Source: Ardenticatenales bacterium
GTDB lineage: Bacteria; Chloroflexota; Anaerolineae; Promineifilales; UBA4811
Direction of reading: 5' to 3'
Length of the DNA: 32,322 bases
Assembly: GCA_030593075.1 (NCBI GenBank)
Contig: JAUVHW010000012.1
Location: 1-32,322, forward strand
Part shown: positions 24,503 through 32,322 of the stretch, in pieces
Layout of the letters: every line of letters begins with the position of its first letter
Position numbering within the stretch: the stretch's first letter is position 1
Notes under the pieces: model-generated
The model's database searches: none
The model's input: the letters and a program-made list of their open reading frames with translations, nothing else
What the model was told of the DNA's origin: nothing
Made by a program: the position numbers and the translations under genes

Positions 24503-26971
24503 ATGATGCGATTTGACCGATTCACTGAAAGGGCACAAGATGCGGCGACCCGCGCATACAGCATCCTGCCTCGCTACAATCACAATCAGGTAGACACCGA
24601 ACATATATTACTAGCCCTGCTCGAGCAGCCCGACGGACAGGTGCCCCAGTTGCTGGAAAAGATGGGGGCTGACGTCGAACTGCTCAAACAGCGGCTCGAC
24701 GACATCCTCAAGGCGAGCCCACGAGTGGGGATATACGGCGGTGGGGCGGGCCAGGTGTTTATCACGCCGCGCGTCAAGCGGATCGTCGACGTGGCCAATC
24801 AGGAGGCGAGCCGCCTTAAGGACGAGTACATCTCTACCGAGCACATCTTTCTGGCGGTTCTGACCGAGCGAAACACTCCCGTTGCTCGCATGATGACAGA
24901 GGCCGGCATCACCAAGGAGCGAACATTAGAGGCCATTCGCGAGATTCGCGGGGGACAACGAATCACCGATCCCAGCGCAGAGTCGCGGTTCCGCACGCTG
25001 GAGCGGTACTCCAGCGACCTGACTGTGATGGCCAAGGCTGGCAGACTGGACCCGGTGATCGGCCGGGACAGCGAGATTCTGCGCGTCATCCAGGTCCTCA
25101 GCCGCCGAACCAAGAACAACCCGGTGATGATTGGGGAGGCCGGGGTCGGCAAGACAGCCATTGTGGAGGGATTGGCGCAAAAGATCGCCGAGAACGACGT
25201 GCCGGAGATCCTAATGGGCAAGCGCATCATCTCGCTAGACCTGGGAGCAATGGTCGCCGGCAGCCGGTTCCGGGGCGACTTTGAGGAACGGCTGAAGGCC
25301 TCCATTGAGGAGATACAGCGGTCCGAAGGAGAGATCATCCTCTTTATCGACGAGATCCACAACGTGGTGGGCGCCGGCGCAGCCTCGGGTGCGCTGGATG
25401 CTTCGAACATGATGAAGCCTGCCCTGGCGCGCGGCGAACTCCAGTGCGTGGGCGCCACCACTCTGGACGAGTACCGCCGCTACATCGAGCGGGATAGTGC
25501 CCTGGAGCGGCGTTTCGCGCCGGTCTTTGTAGACGAGCCATCGGTCGAAGAGACAATTGAAATGCTGGAGGGGCTGAGAGACCGCTACGAGGCGCATCAC
25601 AAGGTCACCTTCTCGCGCGAGGCCCTGGTCGCCGCCGCCAAGCTGTCGTATCGCTACGTCATGGACCGGCACCTGCCAGACAAGGCAATCGACCTGATGG
25701 ACGAAGCGGCCGCCAAACTGCGCGTCGCACTGTACACCCTACCTGACGAACTCAAGAAGATGAAGCAAGAGTTGGACCGGCTGGCGGCCGAGATGGACCG
25801 GGCCAGCCAGGAAGAGGACTTTAAGCGAGCGATGCTCCTGAAGACGGAGCGCCTGCAGCTGGAGCAAGAGTTCGATGAGAAGCGGGACGCGTGGCGGCAG
25901 CAGCATCAACTCGACGAGATGGTAGAGGATTCGGACATTGCGGAAGTGATCTCCAGCTGGACCGGAATCCCGCTCACCCAGATGATGGAGACTGAAGCGG
26001 AGAAACTACTTTGCATGGAGGAGCGGCTGCACGAGTGGATTGTGGGACAGGATGAAGCAATCCACGTCCTGGCGGACGCCATACGGCGGGGCCGCTCTGG
26101 CATGAAGGACCCCGGTCGCCCGGTTGGCTCCTTTGTCTTCCTGGGTGCGAGCGGTGTCGGCAAGACGGAGATGGCCAAGGCGCTGGCCTGCTTCCTCTTT
26201 GACAACGAGGAGGCGCTGATCCGGATCGACATGAGTGAATACCGCGAACAGCACACCACCAGCCGGCTGTTTGGTGCGCCGCCCGGCTACGTGGGTTATG
26301 ACCAGGGAGGGCAGCTCACAGAGTCGGTGCGCCGTCGCCCGTACAGCGTCGTCCTCTTTGACGAGATCGAAAAGGCCCACCCTGACGTGTGGAATGCGCT
26401 GCTGCAAATCCTGGACGACGGAAGGCTGACCGACGGCCAGGGACGCACGGTGGATTTCCGCAATACAGTGATCATCATGACCTCCAACGTCGGGACCCGG
26501 TTCTTCAAGCAATCTGGCGCCCTCGGTTTCGCCGGCATGCGAGAGCTCACCGGCGACAACGGAAGCGAAATCGAGGAGGACCTCAAGCGAACCTTCCGGC
26601 CGGAGTTCATCAACCGTATCGACGAGATCATTGTCTTCGAGTCCCTGACGACCGAACACATGCTGCAGATCGTCGACTTGCAGATGAAAGAGATCCAGGA
26701 GCGAATGGCGGACCAAGACCTCACCATTGACCTGACGCCGGCCGCTCGGACCTGGCTTGCCAATGAGGGCTATGAGGAGCAGTTCGGCGCCCGGCCGCTT
26801 CGCCGGACGCTGCAACGACACGTAGAGAGCCCCCTCTCTGTTCAACTGCTCAAGGGCGATTTTGCGGCCGGCGACCACGTGCTCATCGACGAGAAGGAGG
26901 GTGAGCTGGTGTTCCGGACCCGAGAGCCGGAGCCCACGGAGAGCCTACAGGAAGCAGCCCTGGAGCAATGA
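24503..26971 (+). CDS. clpC: ClpC-type AAA+ unfoldase
   Basis: ClpC-like unfoldase that would feed substrates to ClpP. Two Clp-N repeats ('[13 protein letters not shown]', '[12 protein letters not shown]') precede ATPase domain 1 (Walker A 'GEAGVGKT', about 211-218). The middle region is short and contains a UVR-like helix ('[18 protein letters not shown]', about 435-452), the hallmark of ClpC. Domain 2 has 'GASGVGKT' (about 547-554; most relatives have GPTG) and '[12 protein letters not shown]'. Residues 674-676 give the LGF loop expected to dock on ClpP, which the neighbouring ClpB lacks. I chose ATG 24503 with GGAGAG eight bases upstream over the track's GTG 24467, which sits in the hairpin. 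Length 822 aa. No clpP, mcsA or mcsB is in the window. Confidence 0.94.
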   Translation: MMRFDRFTERAQDAATRAYSILPRYNHNQVDTEHILLALLEQPDGQVPQLLEKMGADVELLKQRLDDILKASPRVGIYGGGAGQVFITPRVKRIVDVANQEASRLKDEYISTEHIFLAVLTERNTPVARMMTEAGITKERTLEAIREIRGGQRITDPSAESRFRTLERYSSDLTVMAKAGRLDPVIGRDSEILRVIQVLSRRTKNNPVMIGEAGVGKTAIVEGLAQKIAENDVPEILMGKRIISLDLGAMVAGSRFRGDFEERLKASIEEIQRSEGEIILFIDEIHNVVGAGAASGALDASNMMKPALARGELQCVGATTLDEYRRYIERDSALERRFAPVFVDEPSVEETIEMLEGLRDRYEAHHKVTFSREALVAAAKLSYRYVMDRHLPDKAIDLMDEAAAKLRVALYTLPDELKKMKQELDRLAAEMDRASQEEDFKRAMLLKTERLQLEQEFDEKRDAWRQQHQLDEMVEDSDIAEVISSWTGIPLTQMMETEAEKLLCMEERLHEWIVGQDEAIHVLADAIRRGRSGMKDPGRPVGSFVFLGASGVGKTEMAKALACFLFDNEEALIRIDMSEYREQHTTSRLFGAPPGYVGYDQGGQLTESVRRRPYSVVLFDEIEKAHPDVWNALLQILDDGRLTDGQGRTVDFRNTVIIMTSNVGTRFFKQSGALGFAGMRELTGDNGSEIEEDLKRTFRPEFINRIDEIIVFESLTTEHMLQIVDLQMKEIQERMADQDLTIDLTPAARTWLANEGYEEQFGARPLRRTLQRHVESPLSVQLLKGDFAAGDHVLIDEKEGELVFRTREPEPTESLQEAALEQ

Positions 26972-27128
26972 GCTAGGGGCCTGAGGGGAGCCGACGCTCC
27001 ATCACCCACCCAAATGCGCCGGTAGCGGACCGACCAGGCCCTGCAGAAGCCAGGCTACAGGCGCTGGCGGGCGGCACACTGGGCGGGAGTCGCCGAGCGG
27101 GGGTCTTCGGCTAGGCTTCTGGGCAGGG
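26971..27128. repeat. Structured intergenic element, copy B
   Basis: It begins AGCTAGGGGCCTG (26971-26983) directly at the clpC stop, contains CCAGGCCCTGCAGAAGCC (27034-27051) and, 64 nt after GCAGAAGC, GGCTTCTGGGCAGGG (27114-27128). It fills the whole gap between the converging clpC and amidohydrolase genes. Relative to copy A, the outer spacer is shorter by about 23 nt, while the 64-nt inner distance is unchanged. There is no T-tract after the stem. Confidence 0.7.
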
Positions 27129-27129
27129 T

Positions 27130-28473
27130 TCAGCGCCGGCCAAACCGCGGTCCGATCTCCACCGCCATCTCACGCGCCCTGGCAAAGAGCTCCTGCTCGT
27201 CCACAGTCAGCAGGCGACGATCGCGCATCACTACCCGCCCCTCGATGATGACTGTCGCCACGTCTGCTTTGTTGACCGCGTAGGCCAGGTGGGAGTAAAT
27301 GTCGCAGAGGGGCACCAGGTGAGGCTGGTCCAGGTCGATCAGCAGCATATCAGCCCGCTTGCCGGCCTCCAACGAACCCAGCTCATCTCCCAGCCCCATC
27401 ACTTCTGCTCCCCCACGGGTCGCCAGCCACACCACCGTCCGGGCATCGGCGGCAGTAGGGTCGCCACTGATCAGCTTGTGCAGCATGGCGGCCGAGCTGA
27501 TCTCGCCCCACATGTCCAGGTCATTGTTGCTGGCAACTCCATCCGTTCCCAGTCCCATTCCAACGCCGGCCGCTAGCAATTCGGGCAGCCGCGCGGCGCC
27601 AGAGGCCAGCTTGAGATTGCTCTGTGGGCAGTGCACTATTCCTGTTCCCTTTTCTGCCAGCAGTGCGATGTCCTCATCGGTGAGATGCACCCCGTGGGCA
27701 AGAACCGTGTTGCGATCTAGCACACCCAGGTCGTCGAGGTAGGCTGCCGGAGTCCGGCCGTTCCTGGCCCGTGATTCTGAGACCTCGACGGCGGTCTCCG
27801 CCGCATGAGTCAGGTAGATAGCCCCATATCGGTCGGCCAGTTCCTTGCTGCGAGCTAGCAGCTCCGCCGAAGCAGAGTAGGGAGCGTGCGGCTGAACACT
27901 AACCCGCACCAGTGGGTCGCCCGCCCACCGCTTGAGGAGTCCCTCAGTGTACGCCAGCCCCTCGCTCGGGGTCTTACTGTTGGGGCTTGGCAAATCGACC
28001 AGCGCCTCCCCCAGTACTGCGCGGATTCCAGCATGCTTGGCAGCCCGGCCGATGTCATCCTCGAAAAAGTACATGTCCGAGAACAGCGTCGTGCCCCCAC
28101 GAATCATCTCGGCCGCTGCCAGGAGCGTCCCCCAATAGACCATCTCGGGCTTGACGGCCCACGCTTCGGCCGGCCAGATGTGCTGGTGAAGCCAGGTCTC
28201 CAGCGGTAGGTCGTCAGCCAGACCTCTAAAGAGCGTCATCGGGGCATGAGTGTGGCAATTGAGGAGACCGGGCATGACGGTATGGCCGGTTGCGTCAATG
28301 GTCTCGGCTGGCTGGTAGGCGCGACCCAGGTCGGAGGACGAGCCTACAGCCTCTATCGCGCCATTGTGGACCGCCACCGCCCCGTCCTCGATGAGGGTCC
28401 ATTCGTCATCCATGGTTACCACCAGGCCGCCGGTGACCAACAGATCTACCACCCCCTGCTGCCTATCACTCAT
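27130..28473 (-). CDS. mtaD: Amidohydrolase, MTA/SAH deaminase-type
   Basis: Metal-dependent deaminase of the amidohydrolase superfamily, closest in pattern to 5'-methylthioadenosine/S-adenosylhomocysteine deaminases. The first metal-binding motif is 'NCHTHAPM' (about 71-78). Further ligands fall in 'YLTHAAET' and 'LAHGVHLTDED', with 'HCPQSNLKLASG' and the catalytic Asp in 'GLGTDGVASNNDLD'. Length (447 aa) is typical. Other members of this group act on guanine, chlorinated triazines or related rings, so the substrate is an informed guess. The strong GGAGGAGGGC just before the ATG fixes the start. It lies 185 bp downstream of the hydrolase-like gene on the same strand; whether it shares that transcript is unclear. 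Confidence 0.85.
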   Translation of the reverse strand: MSDRQQGVVDLLVTGGLVVTMDDEWTLIEDGAVAVHNGAIEAVGSSSDLGRAYQPAETIDATGHTVMPGLLNCHTHAPMTLFRGLADDLPLETWLHQHIWPAEAWAVKPEMVYWGTLLAAAEMIRGGTTLFSDMYFFEDDIGRAAKHAGIRAVLGEALVDLPSPNSKTPSEGLAYTEGLLKRWAGDPLVRVSVQPHAPYSASAELLARSKELADRYGAIYLTHAAETAVEVSESRARNGRTPAAYLDDLGVLDRNTVLAHGVHLTDEDIALLAEKGTGIVHCPQSNLKLASGAARLPELLAAGVGMGLGTDGVASNNDLDMWGEISSAAMLHKLISGDPTAADARTVVWLATRGGAEVMGLGDELGSLEAGKRADMLLIDLDQPHLVPLCDIYSHLAYAVNKADVATVIIEGRVVMRDRRLLTVDEQELFARAREMAVEIGPRFGRR

Positions 28474-28658
28474 GCCCTCCTCCCACTAGTACAGGGTCGT
28501 TGACCAGCACCGGCCGCGCCCTCCCGGGCAGCGCAACAACGTCGGTGGAGCATCGGTCCGTCGCGGCCGGCCCGGCAGCACACCCGCCAATTGCCGCCCA
28601 CCCACGCCAGTCCACAGTCCGGCCCAGCAGACGGGCCGGTCGATCCGTCCCGGACCAC

Positions 28659-29663
28659 CTATGTGGGCCGGTTCTCCCCCAGCCAGCCGAGGGCCTTGAG
28701 CAGGATGGGCGCATCTATCTTGGGGATCATGCCCCACAGACGCGGCCGCTGCGTCACGTCGCTGAGTGCCTTCAGGTCATCAGGCGCTGCCCCGCCGGCC
28801 TCGGCCACGTCCCAGAAGAAGACGGCCGGTCGAGGCGCTAGCTTCTTGACCTGCCGGAGGAGCATGAGGCGTGCAGGGTTCTCCTGCGAGAAGAGATGAG
28901 CGGCAGCCAGTCCTTCCTGGGCCTCCCCGGTGACGACGACACCGTTGACGGCTGGGACCGTGCTCGCCATGAGCAACGCCGGCCCGGCCGCCAGTGCGCG
29001 GGCAACGAGGTACAGCGGCCGGCCAAGCTGTACTGCCAGGCCCGCCGCATCCTGTGCGAAGGTCTCAGTGGTCAGCGGACCGGCAAGCAGTAGGTAGCGC
29101 AACAGGTCCCCGCCGTAGACAACATAGCCAGCGTCCGCCACCGAGCGGCAGAGTGCGTCGTCCTCCCGTCCAAAGTGGCCGTAGCGGGACAAGTATATCA
29201 CGTGGGCCTGGGTCTCCACGTCGTCTGGATGATACCGATAGAGTTCCACGAGGACGCCCGGGCGCAGCGGCAGCGCAACCAGCCGGTCGGCCGCCCCGAG
29301 ATCTGGGAAGCCGCATACCTGGAAAGCAACCTCGGGACCAAAGCGCTCCTTGGCCCACTCGTGGGCAGAGTGGATGTCGATTTCGAATCCCTCATCGGAG
29401 GGCTCGCCATCGCTCTCCCCGCTGCCGCGCAGGTCGAAGGTGAGATAGATCGCGCGCGACTCTGCACCCAACGCACGCGCCTCAGCACGAGCCGCAGGCA
29501 ATACACTGCTTCTGGTGAGCGGGTACTTGGGCAGCCACACCCGGACAGAGCGCACCTCTTCGTCGCTGCACCCGGCCGCGCGAACCAGCGTAGCCTCCAG
29601 AGCCAGGGCATCGTCAGTCAGAATGCCGAAATGCTCTTCCTCGATGGTGATTCTGTCAGACAT
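28659..29663 (-). CDS. Degenerate alpha/beta-hydrolase-like protein, two halves
   Basis: A 334-aa cytoplasmic protein of unknown function. The first half has hydrolase-like strands ('AIYLTFDLRGSGESDG', about 71-86). Its expected nucleophile elbow reads 'CGFPDLG' (118-124), with Pro where Ser should be. The second half starts again ('VIYLSRYGHFGREDDALCRSVADAGYVVYGGDLLRY'-like segment, about 155-190), similar in layout to VirJ/AcvB-type modules. Its elbow position reads 'VARALAAG' (220-227), again without Ser. It is probably non-catalytic or uses other residues. ATG 29663 has GGAG seven bases upstream and overlaps the phosphoesterase stop by 8 bp, so the two are coupled. The family call is inference from pattern. 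Confidence 0.7.
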   Translation of the reverse strand: MSDRITIEEEHFGILTDDALALEATLVRAAGCSDEEVRSVRVWLPKYPLTRSSVLPAARAEARALGAESRAIYLTFDLRGSGESDGEPSDEGFEIDIHSAHEWAKERFGPEVAFQVCGFPDLGAADRLVALPLRPGVLVELYRYHPDDVETQAHVIYLSRYGHFGREDDALCRSVADAGYVVYGGDLLRYLLLAGPLTTETFAQDAAGLAVQLGRPLYLVARALAAGPALLMASTVPAVNGVVVTGEAQEGLAAAHLFSQENPARLMLLRQVKKLAPRPAVFFWDVAEAGGAAPDDLKALSDVTQRPRLWGMIPKIDAPILLKALGWLGENRPT

Positions 29664-30147
29664 GGGCAAACTCCGCTGTCCTGGTGGCGAGGTTCACAAT
29701 GCATATGGAACAAGGCTCGGAGCGAGTGCCGCCCAGCGCTCCGGGGCTGACCACACGAGTTTGGCCCACGATGTCGTCCCTCCGGATATGGAAATGACCG
29801 TGACAGACCAGATCGTATTCTCCGCTCTCTGTCATCATGTCCAGCGTCCGGCTGTCATGCCCATGGCACGCGCCGACCCGCAACCCGTCAAGGAGCGCCT
29901 CGTACAGGAAGCCGATGTGGTGCGGCCCGTCTGTCCGCGCAACGGCACGCGCCAATCCGACAAGGTCGCGGTCGATGTTCCCATAGACAAAGGCGCTGTC
30001 CCAGCCCTCAAAGAGCTCGATCATCTTGGGTGTGGTCAGATCACCGCAGTGGATGAGCTTGTGCACCTCGCGCGCTCGGAAGACGGCTAGCGCGGCCTGT
30101 GTCTTGTCAACGTCATTGTGGGTGTCGGACAGGATTCCGAGCCTCAT
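29656..30147 (-). CDS. YfcE-type metallophosphoesterase
   Basis: Small calcineurin-like phosphodiesterase of the YfcE/MJ0936 group. Metal ligands are all visible: 'SDTHN' (Asp8, His10), 'CGDLT' (Asp36), 'GNID' (Asn57; the usual form is GNCD), 'CHGHD' (about 94-98) and 'CHGHFH' (about 115-120). Length (163 aa) is typical of single-domain members. It hydrolyses phosphodiesters in model substrates; the natural substrate is unknown for the family. ATG 30147 is preferred; the GTG one codon earlier is also possible, and neither has a strong Shine-Dalgarno. It lies 27 bp after malQ and overlaps the next gene by 8 bp, so the three form one operon. Confidence 0.9.
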   Translation of the reverse strand: MRLGILSDTHNDVDKTQAALAVFRAREVHKLIHCGDLTTPKMIELFEGWDSAFVYGNIDRDLVGLARAVARTDGPHHIGFLYEALLDGLRVGACHGHDSRTLDMMTESGEYDLVCHGHFHIRRDDIVGQTRVVSPGALGGTRSEPCSICIVNLATRTAEFAHV

Positions 30148-30174
30148 CACACTGCTGGCTGTGTCTTATTGAGT

Positions 30175-31689
30175 CTACCCTTGCCGCGCGGGTGCTCGCA
30201 TGTAGAGTTCAGTGATTTCCCGCAGTCGTTCGGCGATCTCGCTCGTCAGCATCTCCGGCCTGTACCGCCACTGCCAATTGCCACTCTCTACGCTGGGGAA
30301 GTTCATGCGCGCATCGTTGCCCAGCTTCATCAGGTCCTGCATGGTCGCGATGGCAACATTGGCCGCCGAGGAATATGCGAGTCGAATCAAGTCCCAGGAG
30401 ATGTCGTGCCCATCGCGAGCCAGGTAGCGGCGCACGTGGTCGCGCTCCTCCTCACTGATGTTGCCGAACCAGCCAACCGTCGTCTCGTTATCATGGGTTC
30501 CCGTATAGACAACGCAGTTGTGGTCATAGTTGTGGGGCAGGAAAGCGCTCTTCCGCTCACCGCCAAAGGCGAACTGCAGAATCTTCATCCCCGGGAACCC
30601 GAACTGATCGCGTATCCTCTCGACTTGTGGCGTGATGACCCCCAGGTCCTCGGCGATGATAGGCAGCTCTCCGAGCTCCTTCTGCATAGCCTTGAAGAAG
30701 GCGGCGCCGGGACCCTTGACCCACCGGCCGACCACGGCCGTCGGCTCTCCGGCCGGGATTCGCCAGTAGGCTTCAAACCCGCGGAAATGATCAAGCCGCG
30801 CTGCGTCCACCTGAGTGAACGTCATCCGCAGGCGGGCAGCCCACCAAGAGTACCCATCTCCCGCCATCCGCCGCCACCGATAGAGCGGGTTTCCCCAGCG
30901 CTGCCCGGTCTCGCTGAAATAGTCGGGCGGCACGCCGGCGACGAAAGAAGGCTCACCGTCATCCCTGAGATGGAACAGCTCGCGGTTAGCCCAGACATCG
31001 GCACTGTCAAAGGCGACGAAAATGGGGACGTCACCCACAATGCGGATGCCCCGCTCGTTGGCATAGGATTTCAGTTCAAGCCAGTGCTGGAAAAAGAGGA
31101 ACTGTTGGAACCTGTAGAACGCAACGGCGTCAGCCAGCTTCTCTGACCAACTCTCCAGAGCGGCCGGCTCGCGGAAGGCAACCTCCTTGGGCCAGGTGTT
31201 CCAGACGCCCCCTTTATGATGCACATGGTGAGCTTTGAGCGCCATAAAGAGGGCGAAATCCTCCAGCCACCCAGCGTGCTGCGCGCAGAAGCGGTTCAGC
31301 GCCTCCCGCTGCTCGTCCGACCCGTGCGCCTGGAACTCCTGGTAAGCAAGGGCCAACAAGGCGCTCTTGTAGTCGATCACCGGGCCATAGTCGACCCTAT
31401 CATTGGGGAACACCGGCGCATCGTCGAGAGCTCCGGCCGGCAGGTAGCCGTCTCGCACCAGCCGGTCAGGGCTGATGAGCATTGGGTTGCCGGCAAACGC
31501 AGAGAAACACTGATAGGGCGAGTCGGCATAGCCGGTGGGGCCCAACGGCAGAACCTGCCACAGGCTCTGCTGGCTCTCGACCAGGAAATCGACGAACGCA
31601 TACGCAGCGTCACCCAGATCGCCAATGCCATATCGGCCAGGGAATGACGTGGGATGCACCAGCACACCGCCAGAACGGGTGAACCGCAT
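30175..31689 (-). CDS. malQ: 4-alpha-glucanotransferase (amylomaltase)
   Basis: GH77 enzyme that transfers alpha-1,4-glucan segments between maltodextrins or glycogen chains. Family landmarks include 'SGGVLVHPTSFPGRYGIGDLG' at the N-terminus, 'SPYQCFSAFAGNP', the nucleophile Asp in 'ARLDHFRG', the acid/base Glu in 'IIAEDLG' and the third carboxylate in 'GTHDNETT'. Length from ATG 31689 is 504 aa, normal for the bacterial enzyme. The track's longer version (31935) is wrong: GGAGG lies seven bases before ATG 31689 and the extra sequence is promoter DNA. It heads an operon with the phosphoesterase and the hydrolase-like gene. A perfect inverted repeat encloses its probable promoter, suggesting specific regulation. 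Confidence 0.95.
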   Translation of the reverse strand: MRFTRSGGVLVHPTSFPGRYGIGDLGDAAYAFVDFLVESQQSLWQVLPLGPTGYADSPYQCFSAFAGNPMLISPDRLVRDGYLPAGALDDAPVFPNDRVDYGPVIDYKSALLALAYQEFQAHGSDEQREALNRFCAQHAGWLEDFALFMALKAHHVHHKGGVWNTWPKEVAFREPAALESWSEKLADAVAFYRFQQFLFFQHWLELKSYANERGIRIVGDVPIFVAFDSADVWANRELFHLRDDGEPSFVAGVPPDYFSETGQRWGNPLYRWRRMAGDGYSWWAARLRMTFTQVDAARLDHFRGFEAYWRIPAGEPTAVVGRWVKGPGAAFFKAMQKELGELPIIAEDLGVITPQVERIRDQFGFPGMKILQFAFGGERKSAFLPHNYDHNCVVYTGTHDNETTVGWFGNISEEERDHVRRYLARDGHDISWDLIRLAYSSAANVAIATMQDLMKLGNDARMNFPSVESGNWQWRYRPEMLTSEIAERLREITELYMRAPARQG

Positions 31690-31714
31690 GATCAGGCCTC
31701 CAGAAGAACCGGAC

Positions 31715-31769
31715 GTCGGCGCAGATTCTACCAAGGTTCGGAGGAATAGTCCATGGAATCTGCGCCGAC
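31715..31769. promoter_or_regulatory. 14-bp perfect inverted repeat around the malQ promoter
   Basis: GTCGGCGCAGATTC (31715-31728) and GAATCTGCGCCGAC (31756-31769) are exact reverse complements separated by 27 nt. One arm overlaps the proposed malQ -10; the other lies just upstream of the -35. A 14-bp perfect match is unlikely by chance at this spacing. It could be a two-site operator for a repressor or a stem in DNA/RNA. Confidence 0.75.
31725..31753 (-). promoter_or_regulatory. Putative malQ promoter
   Basis: On the minus strand: TGGACT (+ 31748-31753), 17-nt spacer, TAGAAT (+ 31725-31730). The +1 is expected near 31718, about 29 nt before the malQ ATG, leaving GGAGG in the leader. Same -35 variant as the AAA ATPase promoter. 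Confidence 0.55.
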
Positions 31770-31784
31770 ACGCGGTTCTGTACT

Positions 31785-31821
31785 GCGAGAGAAAGCAGGT
31801 GGGCCCACATCTCCCTCTCGC
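31785..31821. repeat. Inverted repeat in the malQ / NMN-adenylyltransferase-like intergenic region
   Basis: GCGAGAG (31785-31791) and CTCTCGC (31815-31821) pair perfectly. The self-complementary GTGGGCCCAC lies between them. The structure sits upstream of the malQ promoter in the 275-bp divergent gap. It may be regulatory or simply GC-rich background. Confidence 0.35.
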
Positions 31822-31877
31822 GGGCGGCAAGCTCCTTCTCGACACCTTCTCTGCCCAATGATGCTCCTGGCACAGTG

Positions 31878-31905
31878 TTGCTCCCGAGATGGCGCAGAGT
31901 ATGAT
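31878..31905 (+). promoter_or_regulatory. Possible promoter of the rightmost plus-strand gene
   Basis: TTGCTC (31878-31883), 16-nt spacer, TATGAT (31900-31905). The +1 would be near 31912, about 53 nt before the ATG at 31965. The -10 is good (5/6); the -35 matches only in part. Confidence 0.4.
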
Positions 31906-31964
31906 GGCGTAGGTAGAGCACTGGCCCAGCTTCACTCCCTGTCCCTACCTTTGCGATCATCTCA

Positions 31965-32322
31965 ATGAAGGAACAGAGTGCTGGGCTCACAGATCGCCGC
32001 GAGCGTATCGGTATGGTCGCCCGGTGGCGGCCTGTTCATCAGGGTCACGCGCTGGTCCTGCGTGCGCTTTGCGATCATGCTTCGCCATCGCTGATCGGCA
32101 TTGCTAGCTCGAACAGGTACGATCTTCGCAATCCCTTCACGCTTGAGGAAACGATCGACATGATCCGGCTTGTGCTGCCGGACAGGCAGAACTACACCTT
32201 GCTCCCGGTGCCCGATCTCGACGACGGCCCACGTTGGCGGGACATGGTGCTGGAGATGTTTGGGGCACTGGACCTCTTCGTCACTGCCAACCCCTACGTC
32301 GCGAGCCTGCTCGCCATGGATT
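31965..32322 (+). CDS. Partial NMN/pantetheine-type adenylyltransferase-like protein (truncated by window edge)
   Basis: Not in the ORF track because it runs off the right edge (119 codons seen). Translation from ATG 31965 begins MKEQSAGLTDRRERIG and continues 'MVARWRPVHQGHALVLRAL', the nucleotidylyltransferase 'HxGH' motif (His25, His28) after a basic strand. Later 'SSNRYDLRNPFTLEET' and 'DLDDGPRW' match the layout of archaeal-type nicotinamide-nucleotide adenylyltransferases (NadM-like), which make NAD from NMN and ATP. The ISTxxRT-like C-terminal motif would lie outside the window, so the substrate is not settled. The start is chosen because an internal ATG at 32013 would leave out residues that are often present. 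No strong Shine-Dalgarno. Divergent from malQ. Confidence 0.8.
   Translation, partial: MKEQSAGLTDRRERIGMVARWRPVHQGHALVLRALCDHASPSLIGIASSNRYDLRNPFTLEETIDMIRLVLPDRQNYTLLPVPDLDDGPRWRDMVLEMFGALDLFVTANPYVASLLAMD

Noticed and set aside
28510-28570. 9-bp inverted repeat CCGGCCGCG/CGCGGCCGG in the gap before the amidohydrolase
   Set aside because: Built from CCGGCC-type words that are very common throughout this window; the 43-nt spacing gives no clear function.
1-32322. CRISPR arrays, tRNA/rRNA genes, transposases, prophage or toxin-antitoxin pairs
   Set aside because: Looked for on both strands by eye; no regularly spaced repeats, cloverleaf-like genes or mobile-element proteins were seen.

Overview
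The window is a GC-rich chromosomal segment of ordinary bacterial gene content. I saw no phage, transposase, plasmid, tRNA or rRNA gene. The best guess for the source is a Chloroflexota bacterium (Anaerolineae/Caldilineae-like). The reasons are Pro/Thr-rich 'TPTPT' linkers in exported proteins, the mix of RecF, YqhQ, ComEA, dual-VWA membrane protein, tandem ClpB/ClpC and archaeal-type NMN adenylyltransferase-like genes, and Shine-Dalgarno starts mixed with promoters that sit directly on start codons. The phylum is inferred from gene style, not from a marker.

Layout. 1-4.0 kb, minus strand: sppA and a large DUF4350/PPC-type surface protein, followed by the first codons of another gene leaving the left edge. 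4.0-7.3 kb, plus: recF, a zinc-ribbon membrane protein overlapping it, and yqhQ with its own promoter. 7.5-8.95 kb, minus: a DUF4177-like gene, yccF and comEA. 9.3-15.35 kb, plus: xseA/xseB, then an overlapping cluster of an OB-like exported protein, a two-VWA membrane protein and a HAD phosphatase. 15.3-17.6 kb, minus: a winged-helix AAA ATPase and a YegS/DAGK lipid kinase, converging on the HAD gene with overlapping 3' ends. 17.6-18.0 kb is non-coding and carries a degenerate palindromic repeat. 18.0-21.3 kb, plus: two small membrane proteins, a pseudo-receiver/GAF protein and an unknown protein. 21.5-27 kb, plus: ClpB, then ClpC behind a hairpin-rich leader. 27.1-31.7 kb, minus: malQ, a YfcE-type phosphoesterase, a degenerate alpha/beta-hydrolase-like protein and an MTA/SAH-deaminase-type amidohydrolase. 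The right edge holds the start of a plus-strand NMN adenylyltransferase-like gene missing from the ORF track because it has no stop in the window.

The genes cover DNA repair and uptake (RecF, ExoVII, ComEA), protein quality control (SppA, ClpB, ClpC), envelope functions and carbon/nucleoside salvage. No single locus is a clear new defence or biosynthetic system. The least ordinary signals are non-coding or 'dead-enzyme' ones: (i) a two-copy structured intergenic element with identical 64-nt spacing between its inner arms; (ii) a perfect 14-bp inverted repeat enclosing the putative malQ promoter; (iii) two near-consensus promoters predicting leaderless mRNAs for xseA and yqhQ; (iv) a receiver domain without its phosphoacceptor Asp; (v) a protein with two hydrolase-like halves that both lack a nucleophile. 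Coordinates and motifs were read by eye. Family calls come from motif recognition, with no database search.
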